Shown here: piece by piece, positions 1-7,902 of the stretch
Layout: each line of letters begins with the position of its first letter
Numbering within the stretch: position 1 is the first letter of the stretch
NCBI RefSeq assembly: GCF_014205675.1
Contig: NZ_JACIIX010000019.1
Coordinates: 1-61,623, forward strand
Direction: 5' to 3'
Length of the DNA: 61,623 bases
DNA from: Novispirillum itersonii
Lineage (GTDB): Bacteria > Pseudomonadota > Alphaproteobacteria > Rhodospirillales > Rhodospirillaceae
Program-made: the position numbers and the translations under genes
The notes under the pieces: model-generated
Seen by the model: only the letters and a program-made list of their open reading frames with translations
Told to the model about the DNA's origin: nothing
The model's database searches: none

Positions 1-1220
1 GCCCGCCCAGACATCTCGGTGCGACGCAAGCGCAAACGATCTGGATGGTCCAACGAATTCGCCAGATCAATACTCGGCCAAATGCGATGACCGTGCACCC
101 GCCCGTCCATTCCCTTGACGCCGGTCAGCATCTGGCGGATAGTAACGCTGTGGGGGGAACTAGCGAAGAGCTGGCCAGATTGTCCTTTGGACGTTTTGTG
201 CGAGTGGGCGGCTCCCCCCACATCTTCCTGCGCAAATTCGTAAATATCGAAAGCACCGGGATCAATCCGGATGCCGTCTTTGGACTGCTCCGCCACGATA
301 CGGATGGTCCGCACCGCTCTTCCGTCCCACACTGGCACATAAAAGCGGTGGTATTTGTCGATATCAGACTTTTTTGCAGTTTTGCGGTTCGGCGCACTCT
401 CGACCAGAACGGCGTGTTCCAGGACATCAACAATGCTGTTGATCGTCGCTCCGACGTTCCTGCGGGGCCGCCTTTCGTCCGTCCGCATAACCGAAAAGGC
501 AATGTGATCCACTTTCTTGGGTAAAATCCGGGCAATCCGGCCCTGATCGGCGGTATCAAGCCGTTCCCCGATCAGCGGTCGCAGCATCAGCTTCAGTGAT
601 TTTTTGTCACCTGCTGCATCAAACATCCCGGTAATATCCACCACCGTCACCCGGCGGTCGGGATCAACCCCGGCATTCATCGCCTGTGCCAGCACGGTCG
701 CCCCATCCCCCGCCTGTTGCATCTGCCCCAGCAGGGTTTCCACCTCCGCCTTGGTGACGGTTTTGGGGTCCAGCCCGGCGCGGTCCAGCATCTGCGCCAG
801 TTCCTGCACCGGGGCATCAAGGCGGTCTGACCGGGCGGCGTCTTCCGCCGTGGTCAGCGGCGATCCGGCCCACTCGCGGCCAATGGCCTCCAGCAACTCC
901 TGCGGGTCGGCATAGCCGTTCCCGGCATCAGGGAAGCCGTTATCGCGCAGCACATCATGTTCGGAAATCACCAGCGTGTCGGCGTCGGTCAGCCCGCCGT
1001 TGCGGAACAGCCCGGGCGATGACTGCCGGGTGATCCCCCGCGCCTCCAGTTCCGCCGCCAGCGGGGAGCCGGGGGCCACGCCGCCCTGCCCGCGCAGGAT
1101 CTCCAGCACCGGGGTGCGGGCCGCCTGCACCGTGTTGCCGGTGCGCAGCCGTTCCAGCAGCAGCCTGTCCGCACCGTTGGCAGCACCTGAAAGTGTTGGT
1201 ATTTTTACACCATCGACCAA
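1..1220 (-). CDS. Partial prophage-type large polyvalent protein
   Basis: A minus-strand frame is open from about 1235 to base 1 and uses strongly G/C-ending codons, so it is very likely real coding sequence. The gene runs off the left edge, so its C-terminus is not visible. The segment carries stretches such as ARGITRQSSPGLFRNGG and a later HRFYVPVWDGRAVRTIRIV. The latter resembles the phage LPD3 / Barnase-EndoU-RelE-like module found in very large phage polyproteins; that match is from memory, not a search. No convincing start exists: the only nearby in-frame candidate is TTG at 1220, and the frame stays open into the start of the divergent hydrolase gene. I infer a 5'-truncated prophage remnant, or the far end of a phage gene lying to the left. 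Confidence 0.6.
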   Translation of the reverse strand, partial: MVDGVKIPTLSGAANGADRLLLERLRTGNTVQAARTPVLEILRGQGGVAPGSPLAAELEARGITRQSSPGLFRNGGLTDADTLVISEHDVLRDNGFPDAGNGYADPQELLEAIGREWAGSPLTTAEDAARSDRLDAPVQELAQMLDRAGLDPKTVTKAEVETLLGQMQQAGDGATVLAQAMNAGVDPDRRVTVVDITGMFDAAGDKKSLKLMLRPLIGERLDTADQGRIARILPKKVDHIAFSVMRTDERRPRRNVGATINSIVDVLEHAVLVESAPNRKTAKKSDIDKYHRFYVPVWDGRAVRTIRIVAEQSKDGIRIDPGAFDIYEFAQEDVGGAAHSHKTSKGQSGQLFASSPHSVTIRQMLTGVKGMDGRVHGHRIWPSIDLANSLDHPDRLRLRRTEMSGR

Positions 1221-1244
1221 CCGCCACAGGGTCAGATTTTGCCT

Positions 1245-2150
1245 ATGCCTGCTGACACCGTTACTGACCACTGGCTGACTGCCGCCGACGGGATCCGCCT
1301 GCGCCTGTGTGAATACGGGGAGGGCGACCGCTCGTTGCTGCTGCTGCCGGGGCGGACCGAACCGGCTGAAAAATATGCTGAGGTGGTGGAGCGCCTGACC
1401 CGCCATGGCTGGGTGGTGTTCGTGGCAGACTGGCGCGGACAGGGCCGGTCCGGCGGGCGTCCGGCCCACAATCCCCGGATCGGGCATGCCGGGGATTTTG
1501 ATATCCACGCCGCCGATCTTGCCCTTTATTTACGGGCGGTGCAGGCCAGCAATCCGCTCAGCCCCATCACCCTTCTTGCCCACAGCATGGGCGGCGGCAT
1601 CACCCTGCGGTATCTTCAGACCACACCGACCCCTCCGGCTGCCCTGAAGAAGGTGATTACCCTCGGCGCGATGATCACCCTGCCGGATCAGGGGGTCCCC
1701 CGCCCATTGGTCCGGCTGGCGGCAGAGGTTACCTGCCTGCTGGGCCGGTCTGGGCACTACGCCCTCGGGCAAGGGGACTGGGGAGCAAAAGACCGGGATT
1801 TTCCCGACAATGGCCGCACCTCCGACCCTGCCCGCTTCGCCCGCGAAGTCATCCTGTTGACCGATCATCCGGAGCTTCAGGTCGGCGGGCCAAGCTGGGG
1901 CTGGGTCCGCGCCGCTCTGCGCCTGTCCGCCCGACTGATGCGGGGGTTTGCGTCACCGGTGCCCCTGCATCTTCTTCAGGGGGATCTGGATCCCTATGTG
2001 CCCTTGTCCATCCTCCGGCGGTTTCAGCGGCGGGTACCCAACAGCACCCTGACCCTGCTGCCCGGTGCCCTGCATGAGCCGCTGATGGAGCGGGACGAGG
2101 TACAGGCCGCCGCCTGGGCGGTGCTGGATCCCCTGCTGCGGCAGCCCTGA
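1245..2150 (+). CDS. Alpha/beta hydrolase, lysophospholipase/monoacylglycerol lipase-like
   Basis: Predicted serine hydrolase of the PldB (COG2267) type, which cleaves lysophospholipids or monoacylglycerols. The nucleophile elbow AHSMGG lies near residue 115, an acid is offered by GDLDPYVPL near residue 250, and the histidine by GALHEPL close to the C-terminus, so the catalytic triad appears complete. DWRGQGRSGG upstream is typical of the family. At about 300 residues the length is normal. I chose ATG 1245; a TTG at 1239 is better spaced from the AGGG at 1228 and would add two residues. No signal peptide is seen, so it is probably cytoplasmic or membrane-peripheral. It stands alone between a prophage fragment and the eda terminator. 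The substrate cannot be told from sequence. Confidence 0.88.
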   Translation: MPADTVTDHWLTAADGIRLRLCEYGEGDRSLLLLPGRTEPAEKYAEVVERLTRHGWVVFVADWRGQGRSGGRPAHNPRIGHAGDFDIHAADLALYLRAVQASNPLSPITLLAHSMGGGITLRYLQTTPTPPAALKKVITLGAMITLPDQGVPRPLVRLAAEVTCLLGRSGHYALGQGDWGAKDRDFPDNGRTSDPARFAREVILLTDHPELQVGGPSWGWVRAALRLSARLMRGFASPVPLHLLQGDLDPYVPLSILRRFQRRVPNSTLTLLPGALHEPLMERDEVQAAAWAVLDPLLRQP

Positions 2151-2156
2151 CTCTCC

Positions 2157-2202
2157 CCACAAAAGAAACCTGGCCACAAAAGAAACCCGGCCACAAAAGA
2201 AA
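2157..2202. repeat. 17-bp direct repeat, nearly three tandem copies
   Basis: The unit CCACAAAAGAAACCCGG occurs at 2157-2173 (one T for C), again at 2174-2190, and as a partial third copy from 2191. It lies between the hydrolase stop and the eda terminator hairpin. Read on the minus strand it supplies repeated TTTCTTTTGTGG tracts directly after that hairpin, so it may reinforce termination. Confidence 0.8.
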
Positions 2203-2230
2203 AGCGTGCCGGGACGGAACCCGACACGCT
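2203..2230 (-). terminator. Rho-independent terminator of the edd-eda operon
   Basis: Stem AGCGTGCCGGG (2203-2213) pairs with CCCGACACGCT (2220-2230) around a 6-nt loop, with one mismatch. On the minus strand it is followed by TTTCTTTTG, giving the U-tract for transcripts leaving eda. Confidence 0.7.
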
Positions 2231-2327
2231 TGGGGTCATGACGACAGTGACACTGGAGTTTGTCCGCTCTGCGCACCGCTGCGCGATCACTCCGTCAGAC
2301 CTGCAACTCTATTCCGTTTCGGCGGGC

Positions 2328-2957
2328 TCAGCCGCCAAGGGCACTGGCTTCCGTCGCCAGCGCGATAATCTTCTCCCAATCCCCGGCGGCAACCGCCGCA
2401 TCCGGGGTCAGCCAGCTTCCCCCGACCGCCGCCACATTGGGCAGGGCCAGATAGCCGGGGGCAGACGTCACATCAATGCCTCCGGTCGGGCAGAAGGTCA
2501 GGTGCGGCAGCGGGCCGCCAATCGCCTTCAGCAGGGCTTTGCCGCCAACCGCTTCCGCCGGAAACAGCTTCAGCACGTCATAGCCCTGATCCTGCGCTTC
2601 CATCGCCTCGGTCGGGGTGGCGATGCCGGGGATCAGCGGAATGCCACAGTCCCGGCCTGCCACGGCCAGACGCGACGGCAACCCCGGGCTGATGGCGAAA
2701 GCCGCACCGGCATCAATCGCCTGTTTCAGCTGGTCCGGGGTGCAGACCGTTCCGGCCCCGACCACCGCCTGCGGCACCGCATCGCGGATCGCCCGGATCG
2801 CCTCCAGCGCCGCCGCCGTCCGCAGGGTCACTTCCAGCGCCCGGATTCCGCCCGCGACCAGCGCATGGGCCAGATCAACGGCGCGCGCGGCATCACGGAT
2901 CACGATCACCGGCATCACCGGCGACAGACGCAGCACAGACAGGGCGTTCAGGGTCAT
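2328..2957 (-). CDS. eda: 2-dehydro-3-deoxy-phosphogluconate (KDPG) aldolase
   Basis: Class I aldolase that splits KDPG into pyruvate and glyceraldehyde 3-phosphate, the last step of the Entner-Doudoroff pathway. ALEVTLRT carries the catalytic glutamate, GAGTV follows, and the Schiff-base lysine sits in LKLFPAE. The length of about 209 residues matches the family. It begins 13 bp after the edd stop, so the two are one operon. AAGGAG lies 9 nt before the ATG at 2957; in-frame GTG 2960 and ATG 2963 are alternative starts. The product works in the cytosol on the output of Edd. Transcription ends at the hairpin at 2203-2230. Confidence 0.97.
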   Translation of the reverse strand: MTLNALSVLRLSPVMPVIVIRDAARAVDLAHALVAGGIRALEVTLRTAAALEAIRAIRDAVPQAVVGAGTVCTPDQLKQAIDAGAAFAISPGLPSRLAVAGRDCGIPLIPGIATPTEAMEAQDQGYDVLKLFPAEAVGGKALLKAIGGPLPHLTFCPTGGIDVTSAPGYLALPNVAAVGGSWLTPDAAVAAGDWEKIIALATEASALGG

Positions 2958-2970
2958 CACCATTTTCTCC

Positions 2971-4830
2971 TTATCCGGCCGCCGCATCCGCATCGGCCCA
3001 CAGCGGATGGGCGAAGGTCATCGCCCCGGTCTCCGCGCTGGTTGCCAACTGGCGCATGCCGCCAAACAGTTCCCGCCCGACACCGAAGGCAGAGCGTTGC
3101 AGATCCGGCACAGCCGCAGACCGAGCCTGCCATTCGTCTGCCGGGATCAGGATCTCCAGCGTTCCCGCCTCGGCATCCAGCCGCAGCAGATCGCCGGTGC
3201 GGACCTTGGCCAGCGGGCCGCCGACCGACGCTTCCGGCGACAGATGAATCGCCGCAGGCACCTTGCCGGAGGCCCCGGACATCCGCCCGTCCGTCACCAG
3301 CGCCACCCGGAAGCCCCGGTCCTGCAACACCGCCAGTGGCGGCGTCAGCTTGTGCAGCTCCGGCATGCCGTTGATGCGCGGCCCCTGAAACCGGATGACG
3401 GCGATGAAGTCCTGTTCCAGCTCGCCGCGCTTGAAAGCGGCCAGCAGGTCGTTCTGGTCATCAAAAACAATCGCCGGAGCCTCAACGGTCCGGTGTTCCG
3501 GCTTCACCGCCGACACCTTGATGACGGCCCGGCCAAGCGGACCGGTCAGCAGGCGCAGCCCGCCATCCGCGGAAAACGGCTCCGACAGCGGACGCAGGAC
3601 CGAGGCGTCACCGCTGACCGCCGGAGACTCCCGCCAGTCCACGCCACTGTTGCTCAGACAGGCTTCCTTCGCATGGGCGCGCAGGCCGGTGCCGAGAATG
3701 GTGTTCACATCCTCGTGCAGCAGGCCACCGTCAATCAGCTCCCGCATCACGAAGCCGATACCGCCTGCGGCCTGTACGTGGTTCACGTCAGCCTTGCCAT
3801 TGGGATAGGCCCGCATCAGCAGCGGCACCACCGCCGACAGATCGTGGAAATCATCCCACGTCAGGGCGATCCCGGCGGCACGGGCAATGGCGACAAGGTG
3901 CAGGGTGTGGTTGGTTGATCCGCCGGTGGCCATCAGGCCAACCACCGCGTTGACAATCGCCCGTTCGTCAATCACCCGGGCAATCGGGGTGTAGCGCGGG
4001 GCTCCGGCGGCAATCTCCACCGCCACGGCGGCGGCATGCTCGGTCAGGGCCTGCCGCAGCGGCGTACCGGGATTGACAAAAGCCGAGCCGGGCAGGTGCA
4101 GGCCCAGCAGTTCCATCAACATCTGGTTGGAATTGGCGGTGCCATAAAAGGTGCAGGTGCCCGGGCCATGATAGGAGGCCATTTCCGAGGCCAGCAGGGC
4201 ATCCCGCCCGACCTTGCCTTCAGCGTAAAGCTGGCGGACCTTGGCCTTTTCGTCATTGGCGATGCCGCTGGTCATCGGACCGGCCGGAACAAACACCGCC
4301 GGAAGGTGCCCGAAGCTCAGCGCCCCGATCAGCAGGCCGGGGACAATCTTGTCACAGACCCCCAGATAGAGGGCAGCGTCAAACATCTGGTGCGACAGGG
4401 CAATGGCGGTGCCCATGGCGATCACATCGCGGGAGAACAGGGACAGTTCCATCCCCTCGTACCCCTGCGTCACGCCGTCGCACATGGCCGGAACCCCGCC
4501 CGCCACCTGTGCGGTTGCCCCCAGCCGTTCCGCCGCCGCCTTCAGCAGGGCCGGATAGGTCTCCAGCGGCTGATGCGCCGACAGCATGTCGTTATAGGCG
4601 GTGACGATCCCCAGATTGGGGCCGGTCGGGCCGGTCAGCCGCCCCTTGACCGTATCGGTCATGGCGGCACAGGCATGGGCCAGATTGGTGCAGGACAGGC
4701 TGCCGCGCTGTGCCCGGTCCGCCCGCGCGTCTTCAGCCGCCCGCACACCGTCCAGATACCGGCGGCGGGTGCTCCCGCTGCGGGCAATCAGGCGGTCCGT
4801 CACGGACGCAAGAACAGGGTGAAGGGACAT
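2971..4830 (-). CDS. edd: 6-phosphogluconate dehydratase
   Basis: Iron-sulfur dehydratase of the IlvD/Edd family that converts 6-phosphogluconate to KDPG. Motifs SCTNLAH near residue 46, [12 protein letters not shown] and GVCDKIVPG hold the conserved cysteines expected for the [4Fe-4S] cluster, and the 619-residue length is normal. GGAG lies about 7 nt before the ATG. It is the first gene of edd-eda and diverges from pgl-glk-hexR across 167 bp containing two HexR-like palindromes, one only 36 bp upstream of this start codon. Expression is therefore probably repressed by HexR and relieved when KDPG accumulates; that last step is known for HexR elsewhere and inferred here. Confidence 0.97.
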   Translation of the reverse strand: MSLHPVLASVTDRLIARSGSTRRRYLDGVRAAEDARADRAQRGSLSCTNLAHACAAMTDTVKGRLTGPTGPNLGIVTAYNDMLSAHQPLETYPALLKAAAERLGATAQVAGGVPAMCDGVTQGYEGMELSLFSRDVIAMGTAIALSHQMFDAALYLGVCDKIVPGLLIGALSFGHLPAVFVPAGPMTSGIANDEKAKVRQLYAEGKVGRDALLASEMASYHGPGTCTFYGTANSNQMLMELLGLHLPGSAFVNPGTPLRQALTEHAAAVAVEIAAGAPRYTPIARVIDERAIVNAVVGLMATGGSTNHTLHLVAIARAAGIALTWDDFHDLSAVVPLLMRAYPNGKADVNHVQAAGGIGFVMRELIDGGLLHEDVNTILGTGLRAHAKEACLSNSGVDWRESPAVSGDASVLRPLSEPFSADGGLRLLTGPLGRAVIKVSAVKPEHRTVEAPAIVFDDQNDLLAAFKRGELEQDFIAVIRFQGPRINGMPELHKLTPPLAVLQDRGFRVALVTDGRMSGASGKVPAAIHLSPEASVGGPLAKVRTGDLLRLDAEAGTLEILIPADEWQARSAAVPDLQRSAFGVGRELFGGMRQLATSAETGAMTFAHPLWADADAAAG

Positions 4831-4865
4831 CGCAGGCTCCGGTCGGCCACGAAAGGCAGCGGGAC

Positions 4866-4880
4866 TGTAGTTTTGCTACA
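4866..4880. promoter_or_regulatory. Probable HexR operator, edd-proximal
   Basis: TGTAGTTTTGCTACA is a palindrome with TGTAG/CTACA arms and a 5-bp AT-rich centre, the TGTAR-N5-YTACA form described for HexR in proteobacteria. It lies 36 bp upstream of the edd start, and a HexR-like regulator is encoded in the opposite operon. Confidence 0.75.
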
Positions 4881-4963
4881 CGGATTTGGCAACATTTTTT
4901 GCACCGCATCGCAAAATCGTCATCAAGATTCCGGTTGAAAGGCCGGATCCGCCCGGCGCAGGA

Positions 4964-4978
4964 TGTAACAATACTACA
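4964..4978. promoter_or_regulatory. Probable HexR operator, pgl-proximal
   Basis: TGTAACAATACTACA has the same TGTAR-N5-YTACA layout as the site at 4866-4880, with centres 98 bp apart. It ends 19 bp before the pgl start codon, where a bound repressor would cover the promoter or early transcribed region. Confidence 0.72.
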
Positions 4979-4997
4979 TAGCAGCCCGGACTCCCCG

Positions 4998-5678
4998 ATG
5001 CCCCAGACCCATCGCTTTCCCTCCGCCGATGCCACAACCCTTGCCCTGTGCGAGCGGGTCAGCGCGACTCTGACCGCCATTCTGGCCGGTCAGGACCGGG
5101 CGGTGCTGGCCGTTTCCGGCGGACGGTCCCCGATTCCCCTGTTCCGGGCTCTGGCGCAGCAGGATCTGCCATGGCATCGGATCACGGTCACGCTGGTCGA
5201 TGAGCGCTGTGTGCCATCGGACCATCGGGACAGCAATGCCCGGCTGGTGCGGACCCATCTGCTGACCGGCTACGCCACCTCTGCCGCCTTCCGGCCCCTG
5301 TGGCTTCAGGCCGCAACGGCGGAGGCCCTGATTGCCTCCGCCATCGGGCAGTGGCAGACCCCGGACCTGACCCTGCTCGGCATGGGGGAAGACGGCCATA
5401 CCGCATCCCTGTTCCCCGGCGCCGCCACCCTGCCCGCCGGGCTGGACGCAGACACTGCCGCGCCGCTGCTGCTGGTCGATCCGCCCGCCGCCCCCCATCG
5501 CCGGATCAGCATGACCGCCGCCGAAATCGCCCGCAGCGGGCAGGTTTTTCTGTCCATCGCCGGGGCCGCCAAACAGGCCGTTCTGGAACAGGCCCTGGCC
5601 TCCCCCTCCCCGCACTGGCCGGTCGGGGCGGTGCTGGCCGGCTGCCCGGCGGCGGAAATCTTCAGCAGCCTGACGTGA
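4998..5678 (+). CDS. pgl: 6-phosphogluconolactonase
   Basis: Hydrolyses 6-phosphoglucono-lactone to 6-phosphogluconate, feeding Edd. VDERCVP near residue 74 and GMGEDGHTASLFPG near residue 130 are hallmarks of the NagB/DevB-type lactonase. The 226-residue length is normal. The frame is open back to 4710, but that would overlap edd and cross both operators, and homology begins at the chosen ATG 4998. No good ribosome-binding site precedes it, so initiation may be weak or from a short leader. It heads pgl-glk-hexR. No glucose-6-phosphate dehydrogenase gene (zwf) is in the window, so that upstream step is encoded elsewhere. Confidence 0.95.
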   Translation: MPQTHRFPSADATTLALCERVSATLTAILAGQDRAVLAVSGGRSPIPLFRALAQQDLPWHRITVTLVDERCVPSDHRDSNARLVRTHLLTGYATSAAFRPLWLQAATAEALIASAIGQWQTPDLTLLGMGEDGHTASLFPGAATLPAGLDADTAAPLLLVDPPAAPHRRISMTAAEIARSGQVFLSIAGAAKQAVLEQALASPSPHWPVGAVLAGCPAAEIFSSLT

Positions 5679-5768
5679 CGGCCATACCGGTTCCGCTTGA
5701 CCTTCCGGCCTGAAGGCGACAACAAAGAAAACGATAAAAATCAGAACAGCCTGAGGGACTGGAAACCG

Positions 5769-6752
5769 ATGGACGCCACCTCTTACCCGCGCCTTCTGGG
5801 CGATATCGGCGGCACCAATGCCCGTTTTGCGTTGGAGACTGCCCCCGGCATCATCGGTTCCCTGCGGATTCTGCCCACCCGTGACCATGCCGGGTTCGCC
5901 GAGGCCCTGCACACCTATCTGACGGAGACCGGCACCACCGGGCTGCGCCATGCCGCCATCGGCATCGCCACCGCCGTCACCGGCGACCACGTCAGCATGA
6001 CCAACCACCCATGGTCGTTTTCCATCGCGGAAATCCGCAGCCGGTTCGGCCTTGACACCTTCCTCGTCCTCAACGACTTCACCGTGCTTGCCCTGTCGCT
6101 GCCCCGCCTGCCGGAAGCGGAACTGGAACAGATCGGCGGCACCGTCCCACGGGCCGGGGCCAAAGCCCTGATCGGCCCGGGAACCGGGCTGGGGGTTTCC
6201 GGCCTGCTGCCGTCCGCCGCCGGTTGGATTCCGCTGGCCGGGGAAGGCGGCCATGTTGTCTTCTCCCCCTGCACGGAGGAAGAAGAGGCCCTCGCCCGCT
6301 TTGCCCGCAGCGATCTGGGACTGTCGCACCTGTCCGCCGAACGCCTGATCACCGGATCGGGGCTGGAACTGATCGACCGTTTTCTTGCCAGCCTTGGACA
6401 GCAGCCGGACACCGCCCCCCGCCAAGCCCCGGAGATTTCACGGGCCGGTCTGGCCGGAACCTGTCCGCGCGCCACCGCCGCCCTGACCCTGTTCTGCACC
6501 ATGTTCGGCACTGCCGCCGCCAATCTGGCCCTGACCCTAGGGGCGGTCGGCGGCGTCTATATCGGCGGCGGCATCATCCCGCGCTTCGGGTCCTTTTTTG
6601 CCGCATCTCCCTTCCGGCAGCGGTTTGAGGCACAGGGCCGCCTGAGCGCCTATCTGGCCCCGATTCCGGTGTATGTGATTCACAGCCCCACTCCGGCGCT
6701 GCTGGGGGCGTCCAATGCCCTCGACCAGCACCTTGCCCTGCCTCAAACCTGA
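5769..6752 (+). CDS. glk: Glucokinase
   Basis: ATP-dependent kinase making glucose 6-phosphate. The phosphate-binding LGDIGGTNARFALE stands at the N-terminus, LNDF holds the likely catalytic aspartate near residue 99, and GPGTGLGVSG and LAGEGGHVVF follow. The length of 327 residues fits the bacterial Glk family. ATG 5769 is preceded by GAGGGACTGG; the frame is open to 5697, but nothing upstream resembles the family. It lies 90 bp after pgl and 8 bp before hexR, so it is probably cotranscribed. With pgl, edd and eda it supplies most steps from free glucose to pyruvate and glyceraldehyde 3-phosphate. Confidence 0.95.
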   Translation: MDATSYPRLLGDIGGTNARFALETAPGIIGSLRILPTRDHAGFAEALHTYLTETGTTGLRHAAIGIATAVTGDHVSMTNHPWSFSIAEIRSRFGLDTFLVLNDFTVLALSLPRLPEAELEQIGGTVPRAGAKALIGPGTGLGVSGLLPSAAGWIPLAGEGGHVVFSPCTEEEEALARFARSDLGLSHLSAERLITGSGLELIDRFLASLGQQPDTAPRQAPEISRAGLAGTCPRATAALTLFCTMFGTAAANLALTLGAVGGVYIGGGIIPRFGSFFAASPFRQRFEAQGRLSAYLAPIPVYVIHSPTPALLGASNALDQHLALPQT

Positions 6753-6760
6753 GCCGCCGG

Positions 6761-7612
6761 ATGCTTGACCGCCTTCGACAGGAACGTCCGCTGTTGTCCC
6801 CGGCTGAACAACGGGTGGCTGACTATGTGCTGGACAACCCGCAGACGGTGATGCGCGCCGCCGTCGCCGACATTGCCCGGCAGGCCGGGGTCAGCCAGCC
6901 GACGGTGATCCGTTTCTGCCGCCGGATGGGCTGTCAGGGCCTGCCGGACTTCAAGCTGTCTCTGGCCGGAACGCTGGCCAGTGAGACCGGACAGGGCACG
7001 CCTTATGTGCATTCCGCGGTTGATCCCGGCGATGATACCGCTACCATCATGTGCAAGCTGTTTGACAGCGCCGCCACCGCCATGCGCGCCACCCGCGACG
7101 CTCTCTCGGTCCCCGCCATGGAAGCGGCGATTGCCATGCTGACGGAGGCCCGCAGGATCGAATTCTATGGGCTTGGCAACTCCGGCATCATCGCCGCCGA
7201 TGCCCAGCACAAGTTCTTCCGCCTCGGCATCCCCTCGGTGGCCTATACCGACAGCCACACGCAGGTGATGGCCGCCGCTATCCTGCAACCGGGGGATTGT
7301 GTGGTGGCGCTGTCGCAGTCCGGGCGGTCGCCGGAACTGCTGGATGCCGCTGAGGTGGCCAGATCCAGCGGGGCAACGGTGATCGCCCTGACCACTCCGG
7401 GGTCGCCGCTGGCCCGGCTGGCCGATGTCAGCATCGGCATCGAAACCCCCGAGGATACTGCCAGCTTCAGCCCGATGCTGTCCCGCCTGCTGACACTGGC
7501 GGTGATTGACGTTCTGACCGTTGGGGTCGCCCTGCGGCTGGGGCCGGATGCGGTGTGCCGGATGGAACAGGCCAAGCGGTCCCTTCAGGAAAAACGCCTG
7601 AAGCTGCGCTGA
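6761..7612 (+). CDS. hexR: RpiR-family transcriptional regulator, HexR-like
   Basis: Two-domain regulator. An N-terminal RpiR helix-turn-helix (residues about 1-77, with SQPTVIRFCRRMG as recognition region) is followed by a SIS sugar-phosphate-binding domain (about 120-260, including FYGLGNSGIIA and ALSQSGRSPE). The 283-residue length is typical. It follows glk by 8 bp. The two palindromes between edd and pgl match HexR operators, so it probably represses both Entner-Doudoroff operons, including its own, and is released by KDPG; the ligand is known from relatives and not visible here. Confidence 0.9.
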   Translation: MLDRLRQERPLLSPAEQRVADYVLDNPQTVMRAAVADIARQAGVSQPTVIRFCRRMGCQGLPDFKLSLAGTLASETGQGTPYVHSAVDPGDDTATIMCKLFDSAATAMRATRDALSVPAMEAAIAMLTEARRIEFYGLGNSGIIAADAQHKFFRLGIPSVAYTDSHTQVMAAAILQPGDCVVALSQSGRSPELLDAAEVARSSGATVIALTTPGSPLARLADVSIGIETPEDTASFSPMLSRLLTLAVIDVLTVGVALRLGPDAVCRMEQAKRSLQEKRLKLR

Positions 7613-7902
7613 GTCGCCGCCCAAAACCGGGAAAACCGCTCTGGACGTGCGCAGAGACCCCCGGAAATCGTGACCCTCCGGACACAACAGAGATATCTTA
7701 GACCCATTCCTAACAGACTGGTTAAGCTTAATAATTTCTGAGTGCGGCCCCGGCCATAGCCTGAGCCGCCCTCTTCATGCGTGTTTTCTATTTTTCACCC
7801 CTTCCCGCAACCACCTAGAGGTGTATTAATTTAGCCCAAGCCCCTTGAAACTGTATACCCGCCCCGACAGGTATACACCCCCGGACAGATCGGAGCCCCA
7901 GC
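7613..7902. other. Non-coding region between hexR and the next gene
   Basis: This 290-bp gap holds no plausible gene. It is AT-richer than its surroundings around 7700-7830. Near its end is a perfect inverted repeat (7852-7877, listed separately) just after a TTGAAA at 7845. No clear terminator for hexR was found. Confidence 0.6.
7852..7877. promoter_or_regulatory. Perfect inverted repeat, possible operator
   Basis: TGTATACC (7852-7859) and GGTATACA (7870-7877) are exact reverse complements separated by 10 bp. The element ends 25 bp before the ATG at 7903 and follows a TTGAAA hexamer at 7845. The spacing suits a dimeric regulator covering the promoter; which one is unknown. Confidence 0.5.

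Noticed and set aside
2157-2202. Possible CRISPR repeats
   Set aside because: The units are 17 bp and directly adjacent with no spacers, and no cas gene is present.
4710-4997. Extended N-terminus for pgl
   Set aside because: It would overlap edd on the opposite strand and cross both operator-like sites, and the added residues do not resemble the family.
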